Shown: positions 1 to 9,015, counted from the first letter of the stretch. The stretch: DNA of 64,000 bases from Bacteroidota bacterium (GCA_018266395.1 JAFEAM010000003.1:1-64000), one strand, 5' to 3'. Numbers and translations are program-made. Notes: generated by a model not told the origin, from the sequence alone.

Positions 1-28
1 TCTCACTTTTGAGACAGCCCCTTTCTTG
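1..28. mobile_element. possible insertion-sequence terminal repeat at window edge
   Basis: The first bases contain TTTTGAGACAGCCCC, whose reverse complement GGGGCTGTCTCAAAA resembles the outer inverted-repeat ends of IS1182-type elements, from memory. Only the edge is in the window and no transposase is visible, so this is a weak call. It sits directly beyond the 3' end of the initiator tRNA gene. Confidence 0.25.
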
Positions 29-101
<73 letters not shown>

Positions 102-111
102 ATTTGAGGGG

Positions 112-143
112 CAAAAGTAGACCCTTTCGATGGTATTTACAAA
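112..143 (-). promoter_or_regulatory. Bacteroidota-type promoter of tRNA-fMet
   Basis: On the minus strand a TTTG -33 box is followed after exactly 20 bases by TACTTTTG, a perfect match to the Bacteroidota -7 consensus TAnnTTTG. The tRNA 5' end lies 10 bases further on. It serves as an internal reference for the housekeeping sigma factor in this genome. Confidence 0.8.
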
Positions 144-271
144 TTCGCCCCCGGTTGGTTTCTAGTACCAAAAAACCTACGCTCTTTTAAGCCACACAAA
201 CCGGTCGCTGTTCACCTTTGGTTGCTTAAAAGGTGGGGTTGGTAATCTGTAAGGTTAAAGTTGGCAAATAG

Positions 272-2161
272 TCAACGGACAACCATTTTGCCTTTCAAAA
301 TATCATTATCAGTTATCACTTCGATGAAGTAAAGCCCTGCGGCAAGGCCCGACACCGAAAACTCAAATTCGGTGCCACTTGATTGGGCCGAATAAACAAT
401 CATACCCGCCATATTGTATACCCTTATTGAAGAAATAGTCTTGTCACCGGTGAGGATAGTGACATGGCTTGACGCCGGGTTGGGTACAATTTTCAAGCTT
501 TGAGTTTCCTCCTTCTTGACTCCAGTGATGGGATCCATCAACCCATATACATTCAATTTGTTGGAAAACGTGGCGAGATAAACTTTGCCATTGCTTATAA
601 CCGGACAGTTGAACTTGGCATAATTGCCTGGATTGTCCGCAGCTGACATTGAACTGTTCCAAAGTTCCTTCGTAACGTCCGCAGCGGAAAGCGCCCGAAG
701 TATGCCCGGCCGAGTTTGCTGATTGGCATTCCCGCTCGCGGCGTAGGCAGTCCACAATATGGCACTTGAGTCGTCAGTACCATTGGATGACACCGACAGA
801 AATGCCCCGTTATATCCGACTGGCCCCTGTAACGCGCTTGTTTTGATATTACCCAGGTCCAGTAAGTTTGTCGCTCTGTTAAACGGAATCGCCTTGAGGG
901 GTGTGTTATCAGACCAGACGTAAACAAATGCCGCGCTTGTCCCGCCGTAGTAAGTCAGCGAGGTCAGATTATGAGCGTTGGAATTGAATTGATCGAATAT
1001 CTGGAGAACATGATCGACGGTCTGATATCCGCTCATATTATCCCGGTCCATCAGATAAATCTTGCCATCCTTGGCTCCGGCAAATGCGCGATTGGTGCCG
1101 GGTATCAAGAGAACGCCGGTAACACCGAAATCACCGTCAATATTTTCCAGGTATTGATAATCCGAAGGTGTGAAGTAGCTGGTAACCTGAAGCGTCGCGC
1201 CGTTGGGAGTCAACCGCAATGCGCTCTCCGATCGGTTGGTCAGGTTGGTTGGATCAGCACCGACGCCGACAGATCCGTTCCCAACGCCAACGTAAAGATT
1301 CCCACTGTCATCTGCAGCAATGCCGGCTGCGGACATCCATATTCCACCTTTGTAACCTTCCGGTGTGGTATTGTAAACAATCTTTTGCTGGAGTGTTGCA
1401 GCATCATAGCCGATGATCCACCCGTGATACGGATCACAATCGCCATGCGACGCCCATGCGATGTACACAATTCCATTCAGCAGCAGCAGGCCCGATCGCT
1501 GGTTTTGTTTGAGCGCGTCAAAGTTGATTATGCCGCCAACGCTGCCTGATCCGCTCCCTGTTACTTGTGCAGCAATTTTTATTGGACTGTTGGCTCGCTC
1601 TGCACCGGTGCGCACATCCAGTGCATGGAGGTATTGCTCAAATCCGTTTGTGGGGGAATAGCTCTTTACCACTACATAAATAGTGTTCGCGAGAGTATCG
1701 ATCACGGGAGTCCCCACAATTCCCATATTTCCGGAGAAATCGTTGTAGGCCCCGCAGTACGGATTCATGTCGGTGTTTTTGACGGCACGTGCTCCTGAGG
1801 GTGAAAGGTTTGCTTGCCAGTACGGGCTGGTAATCCTGGCAGAATCCGCGTCAAATGCATATATGGAATTGTTGACCGTTGCTACGAATACTACATTTGG
1901 ATTCCCCTTGCCGGAGATGCTGACGTGTCTCATCAAGAGTGGCTGTGCATAAATCTGGTCATCCACAGGTCTGCTAAAAAGCAATCCAAATGACCCCGGC
2001 TTAACGTTGCTGGTCGTCAGTTTGTGTTCATGGTTATACCATCCTGTACGCCCCGCGTCGGCGTGTTGTGTGACTATGCTGGGTTGTGCAAATAGATCGT
2101 AAACTATTGGAAGTGTTAACAGTATGATAGTCCACTTTTTCAAACGTATTCGTTTCCACAA
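272..2161 (-). CDS. secreted beta-propeller (PQQ-like) protein with type IX sorting tail
   Basis: A 629-aa protein starting with a signal peptide (hydrophobic stretch at about residues 10-25, ending LFAQ). The body has repeated VFVATVNNSIYAFD- and VYVAWASHGD-like strands, as in PQQ/quinoprotein-type beta-propellers. Residues about 555-629 form a type A T9SS C-terminal sorting domain (core motifs VPNPAS, RVYNMAG, LAAGLYFIEV, final KMVVR). It is therefore predicted to cross the outer membrane by the type IX system and be released or anchored at the surface. No catalytic residues are evident, so the substrate is unknown. It is followed in the same direction, on its upstream side, by another secreted protein gene 57 bases away. 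Confidence 0.75.
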   Translation of the reverse strand: MWKRIRLKKWTIILLTLPIVYDLFAQPSIVTQHADAGRTGWYNHEHKLTTSNVKPGSFGLLFSRPVDDQIYAQPLLMRHVSISGKGNPNVVFVATVNNSIYAFDADSARITSPYWQANLSPSGARAVKNTDMNPYCGAYNDFSGNMGIVGTPVIDTLANTIYVVVKSYSPTNGFEQYLHALDVRTGAERANSPIKIAAQVTGSGSGSVGGIINFDALKQNQRSGLLLLNGIVYIAWASHGDCDPYHGWIIGYDAATLQQKIVYNTTPEGYKGGIWMSAAGIAADDSGNLYVGVGNGSVGVGADPTNLTNRSESALRLTPNGATLQVTSYFTPSDYQYLENIDGDFGVTGVLLIPGTNRAFAGAKDGKIYLMDRDNMSGYQTVDHVLQIFDQFNSNAHNLTSLTYYGGTSAAFVYVWSDNTPLKAIPFNRATNLLDLGNIKTSALQGPVGYNGAFLSVSSNGTDDSSAILWTAYAASGNANQQTRPGILRALSAADVTKELWNSSMSAADNPGNYAKFNCPVISNGKVYLATFSNKLNVYGLMDPITGVKKEETQSLKIVPNPASSHVTILTGDKTISSIRVYNMAGMIVYSAQSSGTEFEFSVSGLAAGLYFIEVITDNDILKGKMVVR

Positions 2162-2218
2162 TGTACAAAAGATTCACTGCGAAGGAATTGTTTCTTTCAC
2201 GATATGACCCTTCCTAAC

Positions 2219-3556
2219 CTATTTCTGTTCTTTGACCAGATGATACTTCATCCCGCTGTACTTCTTATCCGTGAGATGAAGGACCTTCCCCCCTGGAACC
2301 GCTTCGAATTGAGCAAGCAAGACATCGGTTTGACCTTTGAACCGGTTGGTGAGTGTCAACTCCCAATTGGTGACGGTCAATTTCCCCTGGTAGTGCTGAT
2401 CGTAGGCTTGCATGTTGCCCACCATGCCTGTCGCGCCTTTGTGCTCACTGCTGTAAGTTCCATCAGTATTGAACGTAAAGGAATTGGCGGACACGGCGGC
2501 ATTCATGCCCGCATAGTTGCCAGTTACCGTACTGTACATGTTGACATAAGCACCGGAGGATTCCGTCCATGTGCCGGCAAGGTCGCCCGCGGTAACTGCG
2601 AATTTGTTGTAGCCTGACATGGCAAGCACCTTATCCTGATCGGGAAAGTCGCGCCTGAAATCTTCTGCCGTTGGCGATTGGATCTCAATGCTGGAGGCAA
2701 CGCCGTTGTTTGTTACCACACGGAATCCCAGATGGCATTGCTTGCCGGAAATCTTGTCTACTCCATCGGCTTCAAAGAAGTAGATGCAAAAATAGCAGGG
2801 ACCCGCATTATCGTACTTCCTGATGTTCTGAACATTAAACCGGGGAAGAATGAGACGATCAAAGAGGAGCCCTTCCATATTGCCACTGTTCCTCATTTCA
2901 TCTGTGATCTGAATGCCGTAATGCAGTCGTACGACGGTCTGATTTCGGGTCACTTCCACCCAGGCTGCCTGTGGTTTGGCAACCCAGCCATCATCGAAAT
3001 TGGTCGTGGCCAGCGTAATGCCAAAATTGACAGGGCTGGCAGTCACTGCATTTTGCTGCTGAACATTCTGTACAACAGCTGGCTTTTCCACATCCAGAGA
3101 CTCAAGAAACTTTTCAACTGACTCAAGATACTTGTCCTGATTGGTCATGGCCATCACACTCACCTCACGTCCGTAACCTGAGATTGTATTGAGCAGCACA
3201 ACAGCTTCCTTGCCTTCCCAGGTGAACTTGCTCGCACCGGAATTTACTGTCCAGCCATCTTCGGTGCCCGACTTGGGTTGAGGCAAGGATGCGCCCTGGT
3301 ACTGTTTGCTTATCAATGCAGCCCATTCTGATTCAAAATCTGTCGCTGCATTACCTTTTGAACTGATGCTTTTGTACACTGTTATCCGGCACCATCCTCC
3401 GGTTTTGTTATCTGTGGTGACAAATGAGACCGCAAAATCCGTCGTCTCCTGTTTCCAGTCCTGTGGAGGCGAGAAGACAGTCGCGTCAAACCGTTGCTGC
3501 TGAGCAGCCGCATAAAAGCCAATGATCAGAAGATAGGTCGTTGAAATGATTCTCAT
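2219..3556 (-). CDS. secreted protein of unknown function with lipocalin-like C-terminal domain
   Basis: A 445-aa protein with an N-terminal signal peptide (hydrophobic residues 6-18, cleavage near AAAQQQ). Residues about 25-155 resemble a lipid- or stress-related module of the PsbP/DcrB kind (repeated description of a 'W..E..V.......G' strand pattern). Residues about 325-445 read as a lipocalin-like beta barrel, beginning LAGTWTESSG and containing FTFNTDGTY. I do not recognise the exact family and assign no function. The gene lies 57 bases upstream of the propeller gene on the same strand and may be co-transcribed with it. Confidence 0.55.
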   Translation of the reverse strand: MRIISTTYLLIIGFYAAAQQQRFDATVFSPPQDWKQETTDFAVSFVTTDNKTGGWCRITVYKSISSKGNAATDFESEWAALISKQYQGASLPQPKSGTEDGWTVNSGASKFTWEGKEAVVLLNTISGYGREVSVMAMTNQDKYLESVEKFLESLDVEKPAVVQNVQQQNAVTASPVNFGITLATTNFDDGWVAKPQAAWVEVTRNQTVVRLHYGIQITDEMRNSGNMEGLLFDRLILPRFNVQNIRKYDNAGPCYFCIYFFEADGVDKISGKQCHLGFRVVTNNGVASSIEIQSPTAEDFRRDFPDQDKVLAMSGYNKFAVTAGDLAGTWTESSGAYVNMYSTVTGNYAGMNAAVSANSFTFNTDGTYSSEHKGATGMVGNMQAYDQHYQGKLTVTNWELTLTNRFKGQTDVLLAQFEAVPGGKVLHLTDKKYSGMKYHLVKEQK

Positions 3557-3588
3557 GAAAAAATCTATACCGAAAATTAAGAAATGTG

Positions 3589-3622
3589 TTGCGAAGGAGG
3601 CAACGCCGATAGGCTATCTTTG
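3589..3622 (+). promoter_or_regulatory. promoter of the GH20 gene
   Basis: TATCTTTG at 3615-3622 fits the -7 consensus TAnnTTTG. A TTG lies 23 bases upstream, slightly longer than the usual spacer. The box falls inside the longest possible reading frame and so argues for translation starting at 3641, not at 3584. Confidence 0.5.
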
Positions 3623-3640
3623 CTTTTTCTAATTCTGGCA

Positions 3641-5254
3641 ATGTCTTCCCGGCTATTGAAAGTCTTGAGCGTGTTTCTATTCATTACGCTCCTATCCTGT
3701 CAGCAAGAGCCTTCTCCGGATGCCGTAAAATCCTTTGAAAGCATTATTCCCAATCCGGCGTCTGCCCAAATGGAAGGAGGGGTTTTCACCCTGGAGACCG
3801 AGTCGATCATCTCGGTGGACCCGGGGCACAAAGAAGCGATGGCCATAGCCACGCTGCTGGCTGAAAAGTTGAGATCAGCAACCGGATATGAAATCAAGTT
3901 GGAAGAAGGGAACATCGATGCAGACTTTGTCCTTGCTATCGTTACAGACCCGACACTTGGCGAGGAAGGTTATGAGTTGAAGGTAACATCCGAGCAGGTC
4001 ACTATTTCTGCAAATAAGCCGGCTGGACTCTTCTATGGTACCCAGACCCTTCGCCAATTATTCTCCGACAAGATCGAGAATTCCGTATTCCAGCAAGGCC
4101 CCTGGGAAGTGGCGACAGGAGTAATAAAGGATCTGCCATCCTACTCATGGCGCGGATCCATGTTGGACGTGGCGCGCCATTTCTTCGGTGTAGAAGATGT
4201 GAAGAAATACATAGACTACATCAGCTTCTACAAAATGAACATTCTACATCTCCACCTCAGCGATGATCAGGGATGGAGAATTGAGATCAAATCATGGCCC
4301 AACCTGGCGAAGCACGGCGGAAGTACACAGGTGGGAGGAGGAAAGGGAGGCTATTATACCCAGGAACAATACAGGGATATCGTCGCTTACGCTGCAGCCC
4401 GGTATGTCACTGTGATTCCTGAGATTGACCTTCCGGGACATATCAACTCTGCTCTTGCATCCTACGGTGAATTAAATGGGGGCACGGTCGTCCCGATAGA
4501 GGGACGCTATACAGATACCAGCACGCAGGGCATGCTCGGCGAGAGATCAAAACCAACAGAACTCTATACCGGCATTCAGGTCGGCTGGAGCACCCTGCGG
4601 GTGGAGAAAGAGGAGTCTTTCAAATTTGTGAGCGATGTTTTGGGAGAACTGGCTGCCATCACCCCCGGACCTTATCTGCACATCGGCGGGGATGAAGCGC
4701 ATGTCACAGCCAAAAAGGATTACATCACTTTCATCAATCGTTTCAAGGATATTGTAAAAGGCCATAACAAGATGATGGTAGGATGGGAAGAAATTGCGCA
4801 GGGTGAAATTGACTCAACGATCGTTGCACAATACTGGGCGAACGAGAAGTACGCCAGGATGGCGGCTGACAAAGGGGCCAAAATCATTATGTCACCTTCA
4901 AAGAAAGTCTACCTTGACATGAAGTATGATTCTACCACCAAACTGGGGCTTAACTGGGCCAACTATATTGAAACAGATACAGCGTATAACTGGGATCCGG
5001 CCACGTGTTTAAGTGATGTGGATACCCGTCAGATCCTTGGTGTGGAGGCTCCTCTATGGAGTGAGACCGTGGTCACACTCGATGACATCGAGTTCCTGCT
5101 ATTCCCCAGGATTACAGCAGTTGCTGAAATCGGATGGACTCCTGCTGCAGGCCGCAACTGGGACAGTTATAAGATTCGTACAGGCCGGCATGGCAAAAGG
5201 TGGAAAGTCATGGGCATAGACTTCTATGCATCGCCACGCATTCCCTGGGAATGA
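3641..5254 (+). CDS. beta-N-acetylhexosaminidase lipoprotein, glycoside hydrolase family 20
   Basis: A 537-aa protein when started at 3641. This start gives a lipoprotein signal (hydrophobic core then LLSC, lipid-modified Cys) and lies just after a promoter -7 box. An N-terminal GH20b-type alpha/beta domain (about residues 30-150) precedes the TIM barrel. The catalytic Asp-Glu pair is in HIGGDEAH (D351, E352), and WRGSMLDVARHFF and HLHLSDDQGWR are family landmarks. GH20 enzymes use substrate-assisted catalysis to remove terminal GlcNAc/GalNAc from chitin, peptidoglycan or glycan chains. Here it would act in the periplasm or on the cell surface. The far C-terminal end is slightly short but the fold appears complete. 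Confidence 0.9.
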   Translation: MSSRLLKVLSVFLFITLLSCQQEPSPDAVKSFESIIPNPASAQMEGGVFTLETESIISVDPGHKEAMAIATLLAEKLRSATGYEIKLEEGNIDADFVLAIVTDPTLGEEGYELKVTSEQVTISANKPAGLFYGTQTLRQLFSDKIENSVFQQGPWEVATGVIKDLPSYSWRGSMLDVARHFFGVEDVKKYIDYISFYKMNILHLHLSDDQGWRIEIKSWPNLAKHGGSTQVGGGKGGYYTQEQYRDIVAYAAARYVTVIPEIDLPGHINSALASYGELNGGTVVPIEGRYTDTSTQGMLGERSKPTELYTGIQVGWSTLRVEKEESFKFVSDVLGELAAITPGPYLHIGGDEAHVTAKKDYITFINRFKDIVKGHNKMMVGWEEIAQGEIDSTIVAQYWANEKYARMAADKGAKIIMSPSKKVYLDMKYDSTTKLGLNWANYIETDTAYNWDPATCLSDVDTRQILGVEAPLWSETVVTLDDIEFLLFPRITAVAEIGWTPAAGRNWDSYKIRTGRHGKRWKVMGIDFYASPRIPWE

Positions 5255-5258
5255 GGGA

Positions 5259-5348
5259 TTGACACTGTCAACAACAAATGATTAGCAATTTGGGCACATT
5301 TTGGTGAGTGTGAGTGCAGTAGTTTAGCACTGTCAATCATCAACAAAT
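5259..5348 (+). promoter_or_regulatory. palindrome, direct repeat and promoter ahead of the VOC-AraC operon
   Basis: A perfect palindrome TTGACA-C-TGTCAA lies at 5259-5271. Its right half recurs as CACTGTCAA at 5328, and the CAACAAAT that follows is shared too, so the two sites form a direct repeat about 65 bases apart. Between them TTTG (5300-5303) and TAGTTTAG (5320-5327) resemble a promoter with a 16-base spacer. The layout suits binding by the AraC-type regulator encoded in the operon; this is inference. Confidence 0.4.
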
Positions 5349-5362
5349 CTAACCAACAGGCT

Positions 5363-5737
5363 ATGGAATCATTGACTCCCAATATCTTCGTTCGTGAAAT
5401 CAACAAAACAATCGACTATTATCAGCAGCTCGGCTTTTCCGTAAGTGCCCGTGTGCCTGAGAACGGCGTACCTGTATGGGTCATGATGAACTGTGGTGAT
5501 GTTAACATCATGTTTCAGACCTTTCAAAGTGTGGAAGGCACGCTGCCAGTCGTAAGTAGGGTAGATGGCGGTTCCTTGCTGTTGTACATCAAAATGAAGG
5601 GTACCCGCGTCTTTTACAACCGGATCAAGGATCATGTTGACATACTGAGCGGGCTTGAAAAGACATTCTATGGAGCCACCGAGTTTTCCATTCGCGATCT
5701 CAACAACTATATGCTGACCTTCGCTGAAGATGAATAA
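5363..5737 (+). CDS. VOC-fold (glyoxalase/bleomycin-resistance type) protein
   Basis: A 124-aa protein with the beta-alpha-beta-beta-beta layout of the vicinal oxygen chelate superfamily: it opens LTPNIFVREINKTIDYYQQLGF and contains DVNIMFQTF and FSIRDLNNYMLTFAED. The terminal FSIRDLNNYMLTFAE matches the metal-ligand strand of the family. Substrate cannot be told from the sequence: members include glyoxalases, dioxygenases and antibiotic-binding proteins. Its 3' end overlaps the start of the downstream regulator by 8 bases, so the two are translationally coupled. Confidence 0.75.
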   Translation: MESLTPNIFVREINKTIDYYQQLGFSVSARVPENGVPVWVMMNCGDVNIMFQTFQSVEGTLPVVSRVDGGSLLLYIKMKGTRVFYNRIKDHVDILSGLEKTFYGATEFSIRDLNNYMLTFAEDE

Positions 5738-6629
5738 CAGGGCAGACCTGAAGCTCACCGGCGCTGAAAAGAAGATCTTAAGAGCGCATCATGTACGTCA
5801 GAGTATCTTGCACAACTTTGGCGTGGATACAGTACAGCAAATGTTGAGTGTGTCCAGAATGCGCGCCGCGGAATTATGCGCCATGTCTGAATTTCAGTCC
5901 CTGCCGAATGTAGGGCCAAGGTTTGCCGAAGATTTGATTTTCATGGGCTTCTATTCCTTGCGGGATCTCAAGCATGAAAACGGGGCAAAGCTCACCGACC
6001 GCTATGAGAAACAAGCAGGAGTTTGGGCTGACCCCTGCGTCGAGGACATGTTCAGGATGGTCGTTCATTATGCACGGCATCCCGGTGTTCACAGAAACTG
6101 GTGGGATTTCACTGCAGAACGAAAGCAGTTTCGGGCCAAACATGGTTATCCGGAGGATAGACCCGGAAAGCCATGGCATGAACTGCCGCAGTTCAGGACG
6201 ACAAACAAAGTATCGGGAAAGAAGGATGAGACAAAGATGGATGTGTCATCCAAAGTGAAGTCGGCTGCGAAATACATACGCGAGCACTATCCTGAATCAA
6301 TAAGTTTGAAGAAAATATCCCGCGAAGTCGGATTGTCCGCGTTTCACCTGTTGCGGCAATTCCACTTGCTTTATGAGATGACCCCTGGCCAATACCAGAC
6401 GCATCAGAGATTAAAGAAGGCTACTTATTTGTTGCGAAGAAGCCAGCGTCCGGTTCATTCAATAGCCCAGGCTTGTGGATTCATGAATGAGAGCGCTTTC
6501 ATCCGCACCTTCCGGAGAGACCTGAAGATTACTCCCTTGCAGTACAGACTAAAACATAAACAACTCTCCAACAAGCGGACTACCTCGGGCTCAGTGGTTA
6601 AAAATAAAGTAGTCAAATACCGCTCTTGA
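5730..6629 (+). CDS. Cdd1/helix-hairpin-helix domain fused to AraC-type DNA-binding domain
   Basis: A 299-aa two-part protein. Residues about 1-145 match the Cdd1 ('pathogenicity locus') family, with a helix-hairpin-helix-like LPNVGPRFAEDL, the conserved Cys in ADPCVEDMFR, and the HPGVHRNWWDFTAERK region. Residues about 165-280 are a complete AraC/XylS helix-turn-helix pair (ISLKKISREVGLSAFHLLR; SIAQACGFMNESAFIRTFRR; PLQYR). Normally Cdd1 stands alone. The fusion, and coupling to a VOC gene, suggest a regulator of small-molecule detoxification, but the ligand is unknown. Its last 39 bases overlap the convergent beta-lactamase-like gene. Confidence 0.8.
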   Translation: MNNRADLKLTGAEKKILRAHHVRQSILHNFGVDTVQQMLSVSRMRAAELCAMSEFQSLPNVGPRFAEDLIFMGFYSLRDLKHENGAKLTDRYEKQAGVWADPCVEDMFRMVVHYARHPGVHRNWWDFTAERKQFRAKHGYPEDRPGKPWHELPQFRTTNKVSGKKDETKMDVSSKVKSAAKYIREHYPESISLKKISREVGLSAFHLLRQFHLLYEMTPGQYQTHQRLKKATYLLRRSQRPVHSIAQACGFMNESAFIRTFRRDLKITPLQYRLKHKQLSNKRTTSGSVVKNKVVKYRS

Positions 6630-7622
6630 CACCTCTGCAATGGTACGCTCCCTGTCAGGGATTTCTTTAACGGAGGATTTAACGAACACGGAAAGAACCA
6701 CATGCCCTCCCTCTCCTGGCAAGGTGATAATCCCTACGTCGTTTGTAGTCATGCCGATCGTTCCGGTTTTGTGCATTACTTCCGAATCCTTTGGCAGGAG
6801 ACCCTTTATCCGCGTCAACCCTGTTTCACATCGTTTCATGATACCCAGGAGCAGAGTCTTAGTATCAGCTTTCAATATAGGCTGCGTGTAAAGCTTTAGC
6901 AGCAATGCACTCATTGCTTCGGGTGTGGAAACATCCCTGGGGTCGCCGTCGAATTTCAAGGAGTTGGATTTCAGCTGGTCTTCGGGAATTGTTTTTGCAA
7001 GACTGTCGAAATGTTCGAGCGACCATTTAGTCGTCTGGCTGGTTGGGATGCCGATCCAGTCCGCAATGAGGATGGACGTGGGCCGGTCCACTCTCAGACC
7101 TTCAATGCCCAGCCGCTTCATGCACCGGTTAACTGCCGCTGGTCCGCCGGCAAGTCGAAGACAAATATCAGTTGCACTGTTGTCGCTGATCAGGAGCATC
7201 AGTTCGAGTAAACTGCGCACCGACAAGGCTACTCCTGGTTTGTTGCTGTTGGGCCAGTTGAATCGCTCTGAGATCATACCACTCCCGGGATGCAGGTCCG
7301 ATTTCTCGAGTTCGATCAGTTGATCCAGGGTATACTTTCCGCTGTCCACTTTGGTAAGCAGTTCAATGGCTATCGGAATCTTGTATGAGCTGGCCATCGG
7401 AAATAAGTCCTTGCCATTCTGAATGATTTGTTTCCCTGATTCCACATGGATAGCCGACAAGCCCACTTTTCCGCCTGATGTTTCAGACAACCTTGCAATC
7501 TCTTGTTCGATTCGTTGTTTGGGCAGATCAACAGGAGGAGGTGTGGAGATTTTCTTCTTTTGCGCGAAGGCAGAACTCGCTGCAATGAACATGAGTAGTG
7601 CAGGGAAGGCAAGTCGTTTCAT
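6591..7622 (-). CDS. class A beta-lactamase family serine hydrolase with atypical omega loop
   Basis: A 343-aa periplasmic protein; the start at 7622 gives a clean signal peptide (MKRLAFPALL... AFAQ). Active-site motifs present are SxxK (S78-S-Y-K81), SDN (146-148) and KTG (285-287). The omega loop is unusual: after DR (179-180), where class A enzymes carry ExxLN, it reads PTSIL, and about 35 extra residues precede the GDPRDVSTP stretch. A possible substitute acid is E214 in EDQLK. The protein may be a slow beta-lactamase, a penicillin-binding sensor or a peptidase. Its 3' end overlaps the convergent AraC gene by 39 bases. Upstream, AAATTTTG with TTTG 22 bases before it is a weak promoter. 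Confidence 0.8.
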   Translation of the reverse strand: MKRLAFPALLMFIAASSAFAQKKKISTPPPVDLPKQRIEQEIARLSETSGGKVGLSAIHVESGKQIIQNGKDLFPMASSYKIPIAIELLTKVDSGKYTLDQLIELEKSDLHPGSGMISERFNWPNSNKPGVALSVRSLLELMLLISDNSATDICLRLAGGPAAVNRCMKRLGIEGLRVDRPTSILIADWIGIPTSQTTKWSLEHFDSLAKTIPEDQLKSNSLKFDGDPRDVSTPEAMSALLLKLYTQPILKADTKTLLLGIMKRCETGLTRIKGLLPKDSEVMHKTGTIGMTTNDVGIITLPGEGGHVVLSVFVKSSVKEIPDRERTIAEVSRAVFDYFIFNH

Positions 7623-7816
7623 AGGATAGGTTTGTTTCAATTTAGGAAATCGTTCCTGTCCGGATTCACCAGTCGTCAAAATTTCATCCCCCATTCCGCG
7701 TGTGAACAAAAGTGACCGTGACCGGACAAATGATTTATGTAAAATCCCTCAGAACACCTGAATGGTGAATTGGCATGGAATTCGGATAGAGCCCCGTCAT
7801 CCATATAATCCAATCA

Positions 7817-8923
7817 ATGAACAAGACCATTTCATTCCTGCTGATCCTCCTTGCCGGGACAGCAGCGGCGCAAATTATGCCTCTGACCATCGAACCTTAT
7901 GGTGGGAACAAACGCGCCGGTGTTTCCGAGCAGATAGGAATTGTTAAAGTGGAAATCAGCTATAACAGACCTGGCGTTAAGGGCAGGGAAGGAAAGATCT
8001 GGGGAACGTCAGTGGCTCATTACGGATTTGTGGATCTTGGTCATGGTACCAGCAACGGCGCCCCGTGGAGAGCGGGGGCCAACGAAAATACGACGATTAG
8101 TTTCTCACACCCTGTTTACATTGAGGGCCATCCTCTGCCTGCCGGCAAATATGGTTTCTTTATCGCTCTCGGGGAGAAAGAGAGTACCCTCATCTTTTCG
8201 AAGGTGAACAATTCCTGGGGCAGCTTCTATTATGACCCAAAGGAAGATGCACTTCGGGTCAACGTAAACAACCGGTCCCTTGATCAAAGTGTGGAACGAC
8301 TGAAATATGAATTCATGGATCAGACCGATAGTACGGCTACCATCGCCATGCAGTGGGAAAAGAGAATGATACCCTTTATTGTTTCGGTGGAACGCAAGAA
8401 GCTGCAAATGGAGGCATTCCGAAGCGACTTTCGGACGACGCGTCCCTATTTTGATTTCGATGAAGGCGTATTCTGGAGCATGAACAACAGCTATGGCATG
8501 GAAGAGGCATTGGGTTGGGCGGACCGGGCGATCTCTTTCAGAGTTATGGGACGCAAAAACTTCTACACACTTTCCGCCAAAGCCATGCTCCTCGCTAAAA
8601 TGAACCGGTTGGAGGATTCCAAAAAGGTAATGGAGGAGGCACTGCCATTGGGAACGGTTCAGGAAGTGCATTCGTATGGACGAATGCTGCTCAGTCAGAA
8701 AAGAAACGATGAAGCCTTCAAGGTCTTCAAGATGAATTACGACAAGAACCCCAATGAGGTTTTCACGCTTGTAGGTCTGGCAAGAGGCTATTCATCCCTT
8801 GGCGAGTACAAGAAGGCGCTGCCATTACTCAAGACCGCGCTCGGAAAATCCCCCGACGACATCAACAAGACGAACATCGAAGCAATGATCAAAAAGCTGG
8901 AGGAGGGGAAGGATATTAATTGA
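7817..8923 (+). CDS. secreted DUF2911 protein with C-terminal TPR repeats
   Basis: A 368-aa protein with a signal peptide (LLILLAGTAAAQ). Residues about 35-190 form a DUF2911 beta domain (IVKVEISYNRPGVKGRE, GAPWRAGANENTTISF, LPAGKYGFF). Residues about 215-360 hold tetratricopeptide repeats (alternating helices such as EALGWADRAISF and KKALPLLKTALGKSPDD). DUF2911 is common in Bacteroidota and has no settled function; TPRs imply protein contacts in the periplasm. It is divergent from the beta-lactamase-like gene. Confidence 0.75.
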   Translation: MNKTISFLLILLAGTAAAQIMPLTIEPYGGNKRAGVSEQIGIVKVEISYNRPGVKGREGKIWGTSVAHYGFVDLGHGTSNGAPWRAGANENTTISFSHPVYIEGHPLPAGKYGFFIALGEKESTLIFSKVNNSWGSFYYDPKEDALRVNVNNRSLDQSVERLKYEFMDQTDSTATIAMQWEKRMIPFIVSVERKKLQMEAFRSDFRTTRPYFDFDEGVFWSMNNSYGMEEALGWADRAISFRVMGRKNFYTLSAKAMLLAKMNRLEDSKKVMEEALPLGTVQEVHSYGRMLLSQKRNDEAFKVFKMNYDKNPNEVFTLVGLARGYSSLGEYKKALPLLKTALGKSPDDINKTNIEAMIKKLEEGKDIN

Positions 8924-9007
8924 GAATGTGAGAATGGATCCCCTGACCTGTTCCTCCGCCTGATGAAGTTGTGACCGTTCTGCTGGACGGATGATGCGTG
9001 GCAACCT

Positions 9008-9015
9008 TATCTTTG
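9008..9015 (+). promoter_or_regulatory. -7 promoter box of the AsmA-like gene
   Basis: TATCTTTG matches TAnnTTTG exactly and ends 13 bases before the GTG start. No good -33 box is visible at the normal spacing. Transcription would begin only a few bases ahead of the start codon. Confidence 0.45.
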
